From Legionellaceae bacterium (GTDB lineage Bacteria; Pseudomonadota; Gammaproteobacteria; UBA12402), in NCBI GenBank assembly GCA_002707695.1, contig PANR01000024.1:1-49683 (forward strand): 49,683 nt of DNA. Reading direction: 5' to 3'. Within the stretch, counting starts at the first letter, position 1, and every line of letters begins with the position of its first letter. Both the position numbers and the translations under genes were made by a program. Under the pieces are notes generated by a model. It worked only from the letters and a program-made list of their open reading frames with translations. It had not been told where the DNA came from and searched no databases. This document shows positions 7,906-18,767 of this stretch, in pieces.

Positions 7906-8687
7906 TGGCATCGTTAGCAAATCTACAGTTACAGGTGAATGAGCGTTTTGGCAAGGCGCTGTTAACGAGCGTGGTTGAGCACGATGAGTTGACTATCGAA
8001 TGTGAAGCAAAAGATTTGAAATCAATTTGCTTGGCTTTGCGCGATGAAGCATTTTTCGATTTTGATATGTTAGTCGATGTGAGCGGTCTTGATTATTTAG
8101 ATTATGGTGTTGCGCAGTGGAAAACTAATCAAGCAACTAATCAGGGGTTTGATCGTGGTGTGGATCAAGTAAAAGTGTTTGATGATCACAAGCCACGTTT
8201 TGCCTCTGTTTATCATCTATTATCCATCACGCACAACCATCGTATTCGTGTGCGCGCTTTTGTGCCTGACAACATGGCGATTGATTCAGTTATTGATATT
8301 TGGCCTTCAGCAAATTGGTATGAACGTGAAGCGTATGATCTTTACGGCATTCTTTATCAAGGCCATCCAGATTTGCGACGTTTGTTAACCGATTATGGCT
8401 TTGTTGGCCATCCGTTTCGTAAAGATTTTCCATTAAGCGGACATGTGGAAGTGCGTTTTGACGCAAAAGAAGACCGAGTGATTTATGAACCTGTTGATAT
8501 TCAACCGCGCGTGCTCGTGCCTAAAGTTATTCGCGATGATAATCGCTATTTAAATGAAGCGGCCATTCGTCATGAAGAAGACGCAGTCAAGGCACAAAAA
8601 GAAGCTGAAGCAAAAGCTAAAGAAGCGGCTGAGAAAAAAGATGATAAGAAAGATGATAAGAAAGTTGATAAAAAGGGTGAGAAATAG
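7905..8687 (+). CDS. nuoC: NADH-quinone oxidoreductase subunit C with Lys-rich tail
   Basis: Peripheral-arm 30-kDa subunit of complex I. The signature [12 protein letters not shown] and the following [20 protein letters not shown] (about 140-176) are intact. The start codon overlaps the nuoB stop by one base. At 260 aa it is longer than many homologues: beyond about residue 225 it ends in a Glu/Ala/Lys stretch of KKDD-type repeats with no known function, absent from the family core. It is a separate gene from nuoD, unlike the E. coli nuoCD fusion. Confidence 0.96.
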   Translation: MASLANLQLQVNERFGKALLTSVVEHDELTIECEAKDLKSICLALRDEAFFDFDMLVDVSGLDYLDYGVAQWKTNQATNQGFDRGVDQVKVFDDHKPRFASVYHLLSITHNHRIRVRAFVPDNMAIDSVIDIWPSANWYEREAYDLYGILYQGHPDLRRLLTDYGFVGHPFRKDFPLSGHVEVRFDAKEDRVIYEPVDIQPRVLVPKVIRDDNRYLNEAAIRHEEDAVKAQKEAEAKAKEAAEKKDDKKDDKKVDKKGEK

Positions 8688-9940
8688 TGGCTGAAATTAA
8701 AAACTACACTATCAACTTTGGGCCACAGCATCCCGCGGCACATGGTGTATTGCGTTTAGTGATGGAGCTCGATGGTGAAGTGGTAGAAGGTGCCGATCCG
8801 CATATTGGGTTGTTACACCGCGCAACTGAAAAGCTTGCTGAAACCAAACCTTTTAATCAAAGCATTGGTTACATGGATCGTTTGGATTATGTCGGGTTGA
8901 TGCTCAATGAGCATGCTTACGTGTTAGCGATTGAAAAGCTACTTGGCATCAAAGCGCCTGTGCGCGCACAATATATTCGCGTGATGTTTGATGAGCTTTC
9001 TCGTATTTTGAATCATTTGTTTTGGGTGGGTGCAAATTCACTTGATGTGGGTGCGATGGCGGTGATGCTTTATGCTTATCGTGAGCGAGAAGAAATTATT
9101 GATTGCTACGAAGCTGTTTCAGGTTCTCGTATGCACGCAACGTATTATCGCCCAGGCGGTGTTTATCGTGATTTGCCTGAGAAAATGCCCAAATATAAAG
9201 AGTCTCCATGGCTAAAAGGTAAAAATTTAAAACGATTCAATCAGGGTCGAGACGGTTCGTTGCTCGATTTTGTTGAGGCATTTATCGAGCGTTTCCCGCG
9301 AGAGCTTGATAAATACGAAACCTTGTTAACCGGTAACCGCATTTTTAAACAACGCCTTGTTGATATTGGTGTGATTGAAAAAGATCGTGCCATTGCGTTA
9401 GGTTTTACTGGCCCTATGCTTCGTGCCTGTGGTGTGCCGTGGGATTTGCGAAAGCAGCAGCCTTATGAGGTGTATGACCAGCTCGATTTTGATATACCCG
9501 TTGGCAAAACAGGTGATTGCTACGATCGTTATTTAGTGCGTATGGCCGAGATGCGTGAGTCATTAAAAATTATCAAACAGTGTGTTGATTGGCTACGAAA
9601 AAATCCTGGACCAGTCATGTTGCCTGATCATAAGGTTTCACCGCCGCACCGTGCAGAAATGAAAAAAGGCATGGAAGACTTAATTCATCACTTTAAGCTA
9701 TTTACAGAAGGTTATTGTGTGCCTAAAGGCGAGGCGTATGCCACTGTCGAAAGCCCTAAAGGTGAGCTAGGTGTTTATTTGGTGTCAGATGGTGCAAACA
9801 AACCATATCGTTTAAAAGTGCGTGGTCCGTGTTTTGCGCATATGTCGAGTATGAATGAGTTAAGCCGCGGTTATTTGTTAGCTGATGCAGTGACAATATT
9901 AGCAAGTATGGACATGGTATTTGGCGAAGTGGATCGCTAG
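8687..9940 (+). CDS. nuoD: NADH-quinone oxidoreductase subunit D
   Basis: The 49-kDa subunit of complex I, which with NuoB forms the quinone-binding site. The N-terminal [20 protein letters not shown] motif and the C-terminal ending MVFGEVDR are diagnostic; the 417-aa length is standard. Translation starts at GTG 8687, overlapping the nuoC stop (TAGTG), so it is probably coupled to nuoC. Part of the continuous nuo operon. Confidence 0.97.
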   Translation: MAEIKNYTINFGPQHPAAHGVLRLVMELDGEVVEGADPHIGLLHRATEKLAETKPFNQSIGYMDRLDYVGLMLNEHAYVLAIEKLLGIKAPVRAQYIRVMFDELSRILNHLFWVGANSLDVGAMAVMLYAYREREEIIDCYEAVSGSRMHATYYRPGGVYRDLPEKMPKYKESPWLKGKNLKRFNQGRDGSLLDFVEAFIERFPRELDKYETLLTGNRIFKQRLVDIGVIEKDRAIALGFTGPMLRACGVPWDLRKQQPYEVYDQLDFDIPVGKTGDCYDRYLVRMAEMRESLKIIKQCVDWLRKNPGPVMLPDHKVSPPHRAEMKKGMEDLIHHFKLFTEGYCVPKGEAYATVESPKGELGVYLVSDGANKPYRLKVRGPCFAHMSSMNELSRGYLLADAVTILASMDMVFGEVDR

Positions 9941-9963
9941 GTAAACAGAAAGAGAAAAAGTTA

Positions 9964-10464
9964 GTGAGCGAAGTGCAAGACAATATAACCTTATCAAGTG
10001 AAGCAAAAGCGGCAATTGATAAAGAATTAAAAAAGTATCCTGCTGATCGTAAGCGTTCGGCATGCATGGCTGCGCTAACGTTTGTGCAGAAAGAAAATGG
10101 TGGTCATTTGACAAATCCATTAATTGAAGCGGTTGCTGATTATTTAGAAATACCAAGTATTGCCGCCTATGAAGTGGCAAGCTTTTATTCGATGTATGAG
10201 TTGGCGCCTGTTGGGCGTCATAAAGTGTGTTTATGTACCAATGTGCCTTGTATGTTGCGGGGTGCGGATGAGCTTGGCGAGCACATGAAAAAACGATTGA
10301 AGATTAACTATGGCGAAACCACAAAAGATGGTCGGATCACGCTGAAGTCAGTCGAATGTATGGGTGCCTGTGTGGGTGGCCCAATGATGCAGGTCGATGA
10401 TGATGTTTATCATGAAAACCTAACCACTGAAACCGTGGATAAAATTTTGGATGACTTAACATGA
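9964..10464 (+). CDS. nuoE: NADH-quinone oxidoreductase subunit E
   Basis: The 24-kDa subunit of the NADH dehydrogenase module, with a thioredoxin-fold [2Fe-2S] cluster (N1a). The cluster ligands are visible in [11 protein letters not shown] and [11 protein letters not shown]. 166 aa with a GTG start at 9964. Its stop overlaps the nuoF start (ATGA at 10461), consistent with coupled translation of the NuoE-NuoF pair. Confidence 0.97.
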   Translation: MSEVQDNITLSSEAKAAIDKELKKYPADRKRSACMAALTFVQKENGGHLTNPLIEAVADYLEIPSIAAYEVASFYSMYELAPVGRHKVCLCTNVPCMLRGADELGEHMKKRLKINYGETTKDGRITLKSVECMGACVGGPMMQVDDDVYHENLTTETVDKILDDLT

Positions 10465-11744
10465 CGATTGAACAAAACAAAGTTTGCCGTCGTACTCTAC
10501 ACTTAGATGAGCCATGGACATTGGCTTCCTACAAAAGTGTTGGGGGTTATACCGTATGGGAAAAAATTCTTAAAGAAAAGACACCGCCCGCAGAGATAGT
10601 TGAACAGTTAAAGCAGTCAGGGTTGCGTGGTCGTGGTGGTGCGGGTTTTCCCACAGGTGTGAAATGGAGTTTCATTAAACGTGATGCGCCAGGGCAAAAA
10701 TACGTGGTTTGTAATTCTGATGAAGGCGAGCCGGGCACTTGTAAAGATCGTGATATTTTGCGTTACAATCCACATCAACTTATTGAAGGTATGGCAATTG
10801 GTGCTTACGTTATGGGCGCAACCGTTGGTTACAACTATATTCGCGGTGAATTTGCAGAGCCTATCCGACGTTTTGAGCAGGCATTGAAAGAGGCGCATGA
10901 AGCGGGGTATTTAGGCAAAAATATTTTGGGTTCAGGGTTTGATTTTGATTTACATACTCATCTTGGTGCCGGCGCTTATATTTGTGGTGAAGAAACCGCT
11001 TTGTTGAATTCCATCGAAGGTAAAAAAGGGCAGCCTCGTTTTAAGCCACCATTTCCCGCTAATCATGGTGTGTTTGGCCAAGCGACAACCATCAACAATA
11101 CGGAAAGCTATGCGTCTGTTCCGCCCATTTTGCAACATGGTGCAAAATGGTTTGCTGATATGGGTCCACCGAATAATGGTGGTGCTAAAGTATTCTGTTT
11201 AAGTGGGCATGTTGAGAAGCCACAGAATTTCGAGGTACCGTTGGGCACACCATTTAAAACTTTGTTAGAGATGGCAGGTGGCGTGCGTGGTGGAAAGAAA
11301 ATTAAAGCGGTTATACCGGGTGGTTCATCAATGCCGGTGTTGCCAGGTGAAGCCATGATGAAAGTTAACATGGATTATGATTCATTGATGAAGGCAGGTT
11401 CAATGTTAGGATCTGGCGCTATCATCGTGATGGATGAAAGCACATGCATGGTCAAGGTTGCTGAACGCTTAGCGTTGTTCTATGCCGAAGAATCTTGCGG
11501 GCAGTGCACTCCATGTCGTGAAGGGACCGGATGGTTGTATCGCACCATTCATCGAATTCGTCATGGCCAAGGTACAACAACAGATATTGAAAAGCTGAAA
11601 AATATTGCAGATAACATTGAAGGCCGCACAATTTGCGCGCTAGGCGAAGCAGCTGCTTGGCCAGTGCAAGGGTTTTTACGCCATTTTAAGCATGAGTTTG
11701 AGCAACATGTCGCAGGAAAATGTCCGACAGGTGAATGTGGATAA
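10461..11744 (+). CDS. nuoF: NADH-quinone oxidoreductase subunit F
   Basis: The NADH- and FMN-binding subunit and entry point for electrons into complex I. The nucleotide site [13 protein letters not shown] (about 56-68) and the FMN-binding region [13 protein letters not shown] are intact, as is the [4Fe-4S] motif [15 protein letters not shown]. 427 aa, standard length. It is followed by an unusual 159-base gap before nuoG, containing a palindromic repeat, in an operon otherwise packed end to end. Confidence 0.98.
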   Translation: MTIEQNKVCRRTLHLDEPWTLASYKSVGGYTVWEKILKEKTPPAEIVEQLKQSGLRGRGGAGFPTGVKWSFIKRDAPGQKYVVCNSDEGEPGTCKDRDILRYNPHQLIEGMAIGAYVMGATVGYNYIRGEFAEPIRRFEQALKEAHEAGYLGKNILGSGFDFDLHTHLGAGAYICGEETALLNSIEGKKGQPRFKPPFPANHGVFGQATTINNTESYASVPPILQHGAKWFADMGPPNNGGAKVFCLSGHVEKPQNFEVPLGTPFKTLLEMAGGVRGGKKIKAVIPGGSSMPVLPGEAMMKVNMDYDSLMKAGSMLGSGAIIVMDESTCMVKVAERLALFYAEESCGQCTPCREGTGWLYRTIHRIRHGQGTTTDIEKLKNIADNIEGRTICALGEAAAWPVQGFLRHFKHEFEQHVAGKCPTGECG

Positions 11745-11771
11745 TGGAGTTGCTGCTATCGTCATCCTGCA

Positions 11772-11854
11772 CCGTTGTTGTCATTCCCGCGAAAGCGGGA
11801 ATCCAGGAATGTTTGTTTTGAACTGGATCCCCGCTTTCGCGGGAATGACAACGG
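11772..11854. repeat. Inverted repeat of the TCATTCCCGCGAAAGCGGGA type between nuoF and nuoG
   Basis: Two arms (11772-11806 and 11823-11854), near-perfect reverse complements apart from a three-base insertion and one mismatch, flank a 16-base spacer. Each arm itself contains a small CCCGC-GAAA-GCGGG hairpin. Related half-arms occur at 22038-22069 and 40601-40627. Such miniature inverted repeats are widespread in proteobacterial genomes; here the copy sits in an operon. Confidence 0.85.
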
Positions 11855-11903
11855 CGAGCGAAAATAGGTATGATGCTGGTGAAAAAGATAGAAGTGAATT
11901 TTA

Positions 11904-14306
11904 ATGAGCGAAGTTAAAAACACAGTGAAAATATCAATCGATGATAAAGCTATCGAGGTTGATGCTAATAAAACGATTATTGAGGTGGCAGACGAGAACG
12001 ATATTCATATCCCACGTTTTTGCTACCATAAAAAATTAGCCGTGGCTGCAAATTGTCGTATGTGCTTGGTTGAGGTAGAAGGTGGTCGAAAGCCCATGCC
12101 AGCTTGTGCAACACCGATAGCCGATGGCATGAAAGTTTATACTAAATCTTCTGCCACATTGCATTCACAAAAAGCTGTGATGGAATTCTTGCTCATCAAC
12201 CATCCCTTAGATTGTCCGATCTGCGATCAGGGCGGGCAGTGTGAACTCCAAGATTTGGCTTTAGGGTTTGGTCATGACAAAACGGAATACACCCAAACGA
12301 AGCGAGCAGTGGAGAGTGATAATTTGGGCCCGCTTATCGCGACAGAAATGACGCGTTGTATTCATTGCACGCGTTGTGTGCGTTTTGGCGAAGAGGTAGC
12401 GGGGTTTCGAGAGCTTGGTGCAACCGATCGTGGTGAGCACATGAAAATTGGTACTTACATCAAACATAGTATGACTTCTGAAGTCTCTGGCAACATCATC
12501 GAGTTATGTCCAGTTGGCGCGCTGTTATCAAAACCTTTCTTATACCGTGCCCGTCCATGGGAGGTTGACTCACATCCGAGTATTGCGCCACATGATTGTC
12601 TTGGTTCAAACATTAATATTCACACGCGACGTGGACAAGTCATGCGTGTAGTGCCGCGTGAGAATGAAAGTATTAATGAATGTTGGTTATCTGATCGCGA
12701 TCGATTTAGTTATTTAGGCATTAATGCGCAGAATCGTGTGCTCAAACCACAAATCAAACAAAATGGACAATGGCAGGAAACCGATTGGGAAACGGCGTTG
12801 AACATTGCCGCTAAAGGACTGCAAAAAGTTTATAATGCGAAAGGTCCCGAAAAAATTGCGGCGTTGGCTTCATCTTCAAATACCATTGAAGAATATTATT
12901 TGTTACAGAAAATTTGGCGAGCGCTTGGGTCAAATAATCTTGATCATCGGTTGCGTCAATTAGATTTTGCTGACCAAGATCAATTGCCTGCTTATCTCGG
13001 TTTAGATTTCTCATTGGCTGACATTGCAGAGCAGCAGGCTATTTTATTAGTTGGCTCAAACATCCGCCATGAACAGCCGCTGGCGGGATTACGTGTGCGC
13101 AAAGCCACTTTAAATGGTGCTGCCGTGATGGCGGTGAATATGCTTGATTGTTCGTTTAATTTTAAATTAACCGATAAAATGATTCAATCACCGTCAACGT
13201 TTATTACCGGCTTACAAGAAATTTTGCATGCTTTAATGAAAGGTCAGGAAGTGCCTGATCATGTAGCAAAATTGGTGCAGGGTGTGACTGTAAGTGATAC
13301 AGCAGCAAGAATCGCCAAACAATTATCATCAGCTGAAAGAAAAATCATTATTGCAGGCGCTGCTGCTGAACAACATCCTCAGTCAGCCACAGTTAGGCGT
13401 TTGTTGGCGGCCATTGCGAATTTATCAGGTGCCAAATTAGGTTTTATGACAACCGGAGCCAACAGTGCAGGTGCTCATCTTGCGGGCATGTTGCCTCATC
13501 GTGGGCCAGTAGCGCAAGTTGTAAAAAAACGTGGATTACCAGGATCAGCTTGTTGGCATCATGATGTATCTGCTTATTGCTTGATGGGTGTTCAACCAGA
13601 GCATGATACTGCTGACAGCGCGATGGCGCTTGCCGCATTGAAAAAAGCGGAGTTTGTTTTGTGTTTAAATACGCATGCTAGCCAAGCAATGCGCGAATAT
13701 GCTGATGTGATTTTGCCTATAGCAAGTTTTGCTGAAACCTCTGGCACGTATGTAAACGTTGAAGGGCGCTGGCAAAGTTTTCGTGGCGCAGTACCTCCAC
13801 AAGGTGAGGCGCGTCCTGCTTGGAAAGTATTACGGGTTTTGGCTAACCTTATGCAGTTAGAAGGATTTGATTATCTAAATAGCGAGCAAGTGCGTGATGA
13901 ACTCCATCATTTGGTTGAAAAACATTTGTCGGACGATAAACATAAAGTGCTGCTCTCACAACTGAGCGCTGTTAGCTTAGAGATTAAACCTTTAAAAACC
14001 CCCGCAGGTGACAACCAATTGTCAACAATCTATTGCACGCCAATCTACTCGACTGACAGTTTGGTTCGTGCATCAGGCGCGCTTCAAGAAGTATTTGCTG
14101 GGAAGTTTTCTGGCGCAGCGGTTAATGCAGCAACAGCGAAAAAATTGCAGTTGAAAAAACAAGTATCAATTCAACAAGCTAAGCTAACTAAGCAGCTACC
14201 GCTCCAGATTAATTCGAGTGTGCCTGATGATTGTGTATTAATTTATACTGGAAGTGATGAATCAGTGGGTTTGGGAGAGGCATTTAGCATGGCTGAGGTG
14301 AAATAA
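11904..14306 (+). CDS. nuoG: NADH-quinone oxidoreductase subunit G
   Basis: The largest peripheral-arm subunit (800 aa). The N-terminal ferredoxin-like domain carries [2Fe-2S] ligands (FCYHKKLAVAANCRMCLVEV and CATP), followed by HPLDCPICDQGGQCELQD and CIHCTRCVRF for [4Fe-4S] clusters, with IIELCPVGAL completing the set. The rest resembles a molybdopterin oxidoreductase fold, which in complex I binds no molybdenum. The ATG at 11904 is the natural start, and MSEVKNTVKISIDDKAIEV is a typical beginning. nuoH follows after 3 bases. Confidence 0.97.
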   Translation: MSEVKNTVKISIDDKAIEVDANKTIIEVADENDIHIPRFCYHKKLAVAANCRMCLVEVEGGRKPMPACATPIADGMKVYTKSSATLHSQKAVMEFLLINHPLDCPICDQGGQCELQDLALGFGHDKTEYTQTKRAVESDNLGPLIATEMTRCIHCTRCVRFGEEVAGFRELGATDRGEHMKIGTYIKHSMTSEVSGNIIELCPVGALLSKPFLYRARPWEVDSHPSIAPHDCLGSNINIHTRRGQVMRVVPRENESINECWLSDRDRFSYLGINAQNRVLKPQIKQNGQWQETDWETALNIAAKGLQKVYNAKGPEKIAALASSSNTIEEYYLLQKIWRALGSNNLDHRLRQLDFADQDQLPAYLGLDFSLADIAEQQAILLVGSNIRHEQPLAGLRVRKATLNGAAVMAVNMLDCSFNFKLTDKMIQSPSTFITGLQEILHALMKGQEVPDHVAKLVQGVTVSDTAARIAKQLSSAERKIIIAGAAAEQHPQSATVRRLLAAIANLSGAKLGFMTTGANSAGAHLAGMLPHRGPVAQVVKKRGLPGSACWHHDVSAYCLMGVQPEHDTADSAMALAALKKAEFVLCLNTHASQAMREYADVILPIASFAETSGTYVNVEGRWQSFRGAVPPQGEARPAWKVLRVLANLMQLEGFDYLNSEQVRDELHHLVEKHLSDDKHKVLLSQLSAVSLEIKPLKTPAGDNQLSTIYCTPIYSTDSLVRASGALQEVFAGKFSGAAVNAATAKKLQLKKQVSIQQAKLTKQLPLQINSSVPDDCVLIYTGSDESVGLGEAFSMAEVK

Positions 14307-14309
14307 ACT

Positions 14310-15335
14310 ATGGGTGCTACCATTATTGCATTGCTGTGGAACGTGCTATGGATGCTTTGCGTCATTGTGCCTGTTGTCGCGATGGTTGTTATTGTGATGT
14401 ATGCAGAGCGTAAAGTGATTGGATTTTTGCATGCAAGAATTGGCCCTAATCGATTAGGGTTTGCCGGTGTGTTACAGCCAGTGGCTGATGTGATTAAGCT
14501 TTTACAAAAAGAAATTATTTTTCCCCAAAATGCCAATCGTTATCTATATATTATCGCGCCCATGTTAGCGATAGCCCCTTCGTTTGCTGCATGGGCTGTT
14601 ATTCCTTTTGCGCCGCATTGGGTTGTGGCGAATATTAATGCGGGAACACTTTATTTGCTCGCCATGACATCGTTGGGTATTTACGGCATCATTTTGGGTG
14701 GTTGGGCATCTAATTCGAAGTATGCATTACTCGGTGCAATGCGCGCAGCTGCACAAATGATTTCTTATGAACTGGCTATGGGTTTTGCCATTGTTGGTGT
14801 TTTGATGGCCGCCAATACGATTAAATTACAAAATATTATTTTGTCGCAATCAGGCGGCATCTGGCATTGGTATTTTATTCCCTTGTTCCCTTTGTTCCTT
14901 GTTTATTGGATTAGTGGTGTTGCTGAAACCAATCGAGCTCCGTTTGACGTTTCAGAAGGTGAGTCTGAGATTGTTGCAGGGTTTCACGTTGAGTATGCTG
15001 GCATGTCATTCGCCATTTTCTTTTTGGCAGAGTATGCCAATATGATTTTAATTTCAGCGATTGCAAGTATATTTTTCTTGGGCGGTTGGCTCTCACCCTT
15101 CGATCATATTCCAGCGTTGCAACAAGCATTTGCATGGGTGCCAGGCGTGGTTTGGTTGCTGCTAAAAATGTCTATATTTCTGTTTGTCTTTTTATGGATT
15201 CGAGCCACGTTTCCACGTTATCGCTATGATCAAATTATGCGGCTGGGCTGGAAGGTTTTAATTCCCGTGACTTTGGTGTGGTTGGTGATCGAAGCGTTAG
15301 CGATTATGTTACATTTGCCACCATGGTGGGGGTAG
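14310..15335 (+). CDS. nuoH: NADH-quinone oxidoreductase subunit H
   Basis: Membrane-arm subunit linking the quinone pocket with the proton pumps. The 341-aa protein has about eight hydrophobic segments. The diagnostic [20 protein letters not shown] (about 210-229) and the N-terminal [17 protein letters not shown] loop, both close to quinone, are intact. It follows nuoG after 3 bases and precedes nuoI by 15. Confidence 0.98.
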   Translation: MGATIIALLWNVLWMLCVIVPVVAMVVIVMYAERKVIGFLHARIGPNRLGFAGVLQPVADVIKLLQKEIIFPQNANRYLYIIAPMLAIAPSFAAWAVIPFAPHWVVANINAGTLYLLAMTSLGIYGIILGGWASNSKYALLGAMRAAAQMISYELAMGFAIVGVLMAANTIKLQNIILSQSGGIWHWYFIPLFPLFLVYWISGVAETNRAPFDVSEGESEIVAGFHVEYAGMSFAIFFLAEYANMILISAIASIFFLGGWLSPFDHIPALQQAFAWVPGVVWLLLKMSIFLFVFLWIRATFPRYRYDQIMRLGWKVLIPVTLVWLVIEALAIMLHLPPWWG

Positions 15336-15350
15336 GTGAGATAGGAACTT

Positions 15351-15845
15351 ATGTTCAAAACAATTAAACAGTATGTGAAAGCGTTTACACTTTGGGAGCT
15401 GTTGCTAGGCCTGAAGGTGACGTATAGTTTTTTATTTCAGCGTCGTCGAGTCGTTCAATATCCCGAGGTTGAAACACCACGCTCACCAAGATTTCGCGGA
15501 TTACATGCATTGCGCCGTTATCCCAATGGTGAAGAACGCTGTATTGCTTGTAAGTTGTGCGAGGCCACTTGCCCGGCGTTGGCTATTACGATTGAAGCTG
15601 CGCCGAGAGAAAAAGATGGTCAGCGTCGCACAACACTCTATGAAATTGATTTGTTTAAATGCATTTACTGTGGGTTTTGTGAAGAGTCTTGCCCGGTTGA
15701 CTCCATTGTTGAGACTGATTTGATGCACTATCACTTTGAGAATCGAGGCGAGAATATTATGACAAAGCCCAAATTACTCGCTATTGGCGATCGTTATGAA
15801 AAAGAAATTGCGCGTGATCGTGGCGAAGATGGAGATTATCGGTAG
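15351..15845 (+). CDS. nuoI: NADH-quinone oxidoreductase subunit I
   Basis: Ferredoxin-like subunit (164 aa) holding clusters N6a and N6b, which pass electrons to NuoB. Two [4Fe-4S] motifs are seen: [12 protein letters not shown] (about 64-75) and [12 protein letters not shown] (about 104-115). The N-terminal amphipathic stretch contacts the membrane arm in the family. The stop codon abuts the nuoJ ATG directly. Confidence 0.98.
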   Translation: MFKTIKQYVKAFTLWELLLGLKVTYSFLFQRRRVVQYPEVETPRSPRFRGLHALRRYPNGEERCIACKLCEATCPALAITIEAAPREKDGQRRTTLYEIDLFKCIYCGFCEESCPVDSIVETDLMHYHFENRGENIMTKPKLLAIGDRYEKEIARDRGEDGDYR

Positions 15846-16481
15846 ATGACAGCATATGAAATAAACATTGTCACACATATTATTTTCTACTGCTTCGCAA
15901 TCATGGCGGTTTGTTCGGCGACGTTAGTTGTGTTTAGCCGCAGTCCGGTATATTCAATTTTATTTTTAGTGTTAACTTTTTTTGCAACAGCAGGTATTTG
16001 GATAATCCTGCAAGCCGAATTTTTAGGGCTGATACTCGTTATTATTTACGTTGGGGCGGTGATGACGCTATTTTTATTTGTTGTCATGATGCTTGACCTT
16101 GAAGAGGTGTTAAAGCACCGCAGTTTAGTGCGTTTTTATCCCATCGTTATGATATTGGTAGGCCTGATTTTTGCTGGCTTGTTGATCTTTGTGGGGCCAT
16201 GGCATTTTGGGTTCAAGCAATTCCCAGCACCGACGGCATTGCCAGCTGGATATAGCAGTACAAAAGCCTTAGGTGGTGTGCTCTATACGCACTACATGCT
16301 GCCATTTGAGTTGGCGGGTGTTATTTTGCTGGTTGGTATGGTCTCAGCCATTGCGTTGACGCAACGAGCAAAGCGCAATCGTCGTCGTCAAACGCCATCC
16401 GGCCAAATTGCCGTTCAACCAGAGGATCGTATTCGATTGGTTAAAGATAAAGATATTCCTCGTGGAGGTGATTCAGCATGA
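15846..16481 (+). CDS. nuoJ: NADH-quinone oxidoreductase subunit J
   Basis: Membrane subunit (211 aa) of the proton-translocating arm, with five hydrophobic helices, including the conserved helix with [19 protein letters not shown] (about 60-78) that forms the pi-bulge segment in structures of complex I. The hydrophilic C-terminal tail (about 175-211) is Arg/Lys-rich. It starts immediately after the nuoI stop and overlaps nuoK by four bases. Confidence 0.95.
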   Translation: MTAYEINIVTHIIFYCFAIMAVCSATLVVFSRSPVYSILFLVLTFFATAGIWIILQAEFLGLILVIIYVGAVMTLFLFVVMMLDLEEVLKHRSLVRFYPIVMILVGLIFAGLLIFVGPWHFGFKQFPAPTALPAGYSSTKALGGVLYTHYMLPFELAGVILLVGMVSAIALTQRAKRNRRRQTPSGQIAVQPEDRIRLVKDKDIPRGGDSA

Positions 16482-16783
16482 TTCCACTATCAACCTATTT
16501 GATTTTTTCTGCCATTTTATTTGCTCTCAGCTTATTAGGGTTTATGGTGAATCGAAAAAATATTGTCAACTTGCTAATGAGCGTTGAGTTGTTGTTGTTA
16601 TCAGTGAACACAAATTTTATTGCCTTTTCACATTTTTTGCACAATGTGGCGGGTGAAATTTTTGTATTTTTTGTACTAACAGTTGCGGCTGCTGAAGCAG
16701 CCATCGGGTTGGCTATTATGGTTGTTTTGTTTAGACGACGAGAAACGATTGCGGTTGAAAAAATTGCAACACTAAAAGGGTAG
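16478..16783 (+). CDS. nuoK: NADH-quinone oxidoreductase subunit K
   Basis: Small (101 aa) three-helix membrane subunit related to MrpC. The two conserved membrane Glu residues are in [13 protein letters not shown] and [11 protein letters not shown]. Its start overlaps the end of nuoJ and nuoL follows after three bases, so all three are translationally linked. Confidence 0.97.
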   Translation: MIPLSTYLIFSAILFALSLLGFMVNRKNIVNLLMSVELLLLSVNTNFIAFSHFLHNVAGEIFVFFVLTVAAAEAAIGLAIMVVLFRRRETIAVEKIATLKG

Positions 16784-16786
16784 TGT

Positions 16787-18757
16787 ATGGAACATGTTAT
16801 TAAAATATTAGCGTGGTGGTTGGCTGTTGTGCCGCTTATTGCCTCACTTATTGCCGGTATTGGTGGCCAATGGATTGGTCGTCGTTTGAGCCACTGGGTG
16901 ACCATTCTTGGTGTGTTTACCTCGTTTGTGTTGGCATTGATTATTTTTAAATACATTGTTATCAGCGGCGTCCCACCAGTTGATTCGACCGTTTTTCATT
17001 GGGTTAATAGTGGTAGCTTCCATTTTAATGTCGGTTTCTTGGTAGATCATTTATCAGCGACAATGTTGGTCATTGTGACGTTTGTGTCAACATTGGTGCA
17101 TATTTATAGCATTGGCTATATGGCGCATGAAAAAACTGACCATCGATTTTTTGCTTATATGTCGGCATTTACGTTTGCCATGATTATGCTGGTGTTGGCT
17201 AATAATTTCTTGCTGCTCTTTTTTGGATGGGAGGGCGTTGGTTTAGTCTCCTACCTATTAATTGGTTACTGGTACAATAAAGAGACTGCCGCATTTGGTA
17301 GTTTAAAAGCATTTATTGTAAACCGTGTTGGTGATATGGGCTTTTTGCTGGGTATTGCCGCGGTGCTGGCTTATTTTGGTAGCCTGCATTATGCCACCGT
17401 CTTTCATCGCGCGCCTGAATTTTTGAATACCACGACAAGCATTATTCCAGGGCTTCATTGGCATGTGCTGACATTGATTTGCATATTGCTGTTTATTGGT
17501 GCGATGGGTAAATCAGCGCAAATGCCCCTGCACGTTTGGTTGCCTGAATCAATGGAAGGCCCTACGCCCATTTCAGCGTTAATTCATGCTGCAACGATGG
17601 TCACCGCTGGTGTGTATATGGTGACTCGCATGTCGCCTTTATTTGAATATTCCACGACATCATTGACGTTAGTGTTAGTGCTAGGCGGTTCAACGTGTTT
17701 ATTCTGCGGTATTTTAGGCATGTTTGCATTTGATATTAAACGCGTTATTGCTTATTCAACGTTATCGCAGTTGGGCTATATGATGGTGGGCGTGGGTAGC
17801 TCTGCGTATGCTGCTGGGATGTTTCATCTTTTTTGTCATGCGTGTTTTAAAGCATTGTTGTTCTTATCAGCCGGCTCGGTGATCACTGCGATGCACGAAG
17901 AGCAAGATATGCGAAAGATGGGCGGGCTTGTGAAGTACATGCCTATTACTTACACGTGCTTTTTGATTGGGGGTTTGGCGCTCTCAGCTATTCCACCTTT
18001 CGCTGGATTTTATTCGAAAGACTCTATTATTGAAGCAGCCAGTCTATCAACCATTCATGGCTCAACTTATGCGTATATCTGCGCATTACTAGGTGCTTTT
18101 GTCACGGCCTGCTATACGTTTCGTGCTTTTTTCCTTACCTTTCATGGTAAGACGCGCATGTCATCAGACATGCAGTCTAAGGTAACTGAGTCACCGCCTT
18201 GCATGACCATCCCGTTAATATTATTAGCTGTGCCATCGGCGGTGTTAGGGTTTTCTATCATTCACTGGATTTTATATGCAAAATCGCCGCTATTAGGTGG
18301 TGGTGTGTTTGTTTTGCCACATTTGAACGTGTTAGCTGAAATGGCAAAAGGGTTTCATGGTGCATTATATATGGCGTTGCATGCTATTGAGACTATGCCA
18401 TTTTGGTTTGCTGTTTGTGGTATTTTATGGGCATGGTTGGTAACAATAGGCCGACCCCAAGTTGCTGAATTTCTCAAACGTCGTTTGTCGTGGCTTTACT
18501 TCATTATTCTTAGCAAATATGGTTTTGATGATTTTAACCAAGTTGTATTTGTTCGCTGGAGTCGTGTTGTAGGTGGATTTTTCTATAAAATTGTTGATCT
18601 GTTCATTATTGATAAGGTCAGTGTTGAAGGCTCGGGCAAAGCGATTGGGTTTTTGTCGCGCATCTTGCGTGTGGCACAATCGGGTTATATTTATCAGTAC
18701 GTTTTTGTCATGATGTTTGGCTTATTCGTCTTTTTGTTGTGGCGGATTTTATTGTAG
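16787..18757 (+). CDS. nuoL: NADH-quinone oxidoreductase subunit L
   Basis: Distal antiporter-like proton pump of complex I (656 aa), with about 14 core hydrophobic segments plus the long lateral helix at the C-terminal end. Visible signatures include FFGWEGVGLVSYLLIGYW (about 145-162, with the key Glu), the conserved Lys in GAMGKSAQMPLHVWLPESME, and HAATMVTAGVYM. It is the largest membrane subunit and lies between nuoK and nuoM. Confidence 0.97.
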   Translation: MEHVIKILAWWLAVVPLIASLIAGIGGQWIGRRLSHWVTILGVFTSFVLALIIFKYIVISGVPPVDSTVFHWVNSGSFHFNVGFLVDHLSATMLVIVTFVSTLVHIYSIGYMAHEKTDHRFFAYMSAFTFAMIMLVLANNFLLLFFGWEGVGLVSYLLIGYWYNKETAAFGSLKAFIVNRVGDMGFLLGIAAVLAYFGSLHYATVFHRAPEFLNTTTSIIPGLHWHVLTLICILLFIGAMGKSAQMPLHVWLPESMEGPTPISALIHAATMVTAGVYMVTRMSPLFEYSTTSLTLVLVLGGSTCLFCGILGMFAFDIKRVIAYSTLSQLGYMMVGVGSSAYAAGMFHLFCHACFKALLFLSAGSVITAMHEEQDMRKMGGLVKYMPITYTCFLIGGLALSAIPPFAGFYSKDSIIEAASLSTIHGSTYAYICALLGAFVTACYTFRAFFLTFHGKTRMSSDMQSKVTESPPCMTIPLILLAVPSAVLGFSIIHWILYAKSPLLGGGVFVLPHLNVLAEMAKGFHGALYMALHAIETMPFWFAVCGILWAWLVTIGRPQVAEFLKRRLSWLYFIILSKYGFDDFNQVVFVRWSRVVGGFFYKIVDLFIIDKVSVEGSGKAIGFLSRILRVAQSGYIYQYVFVMMFGLFVFLLWRILL

Positions 18758-18767
18758 AGGGTAGGCG

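Noticed and set aside
11692-11904. A 70-codon frame from the end of nuoF into the repeat
   Set aside because: It consists of nuoF shadow sequence and the inverted repeat; not a gene.
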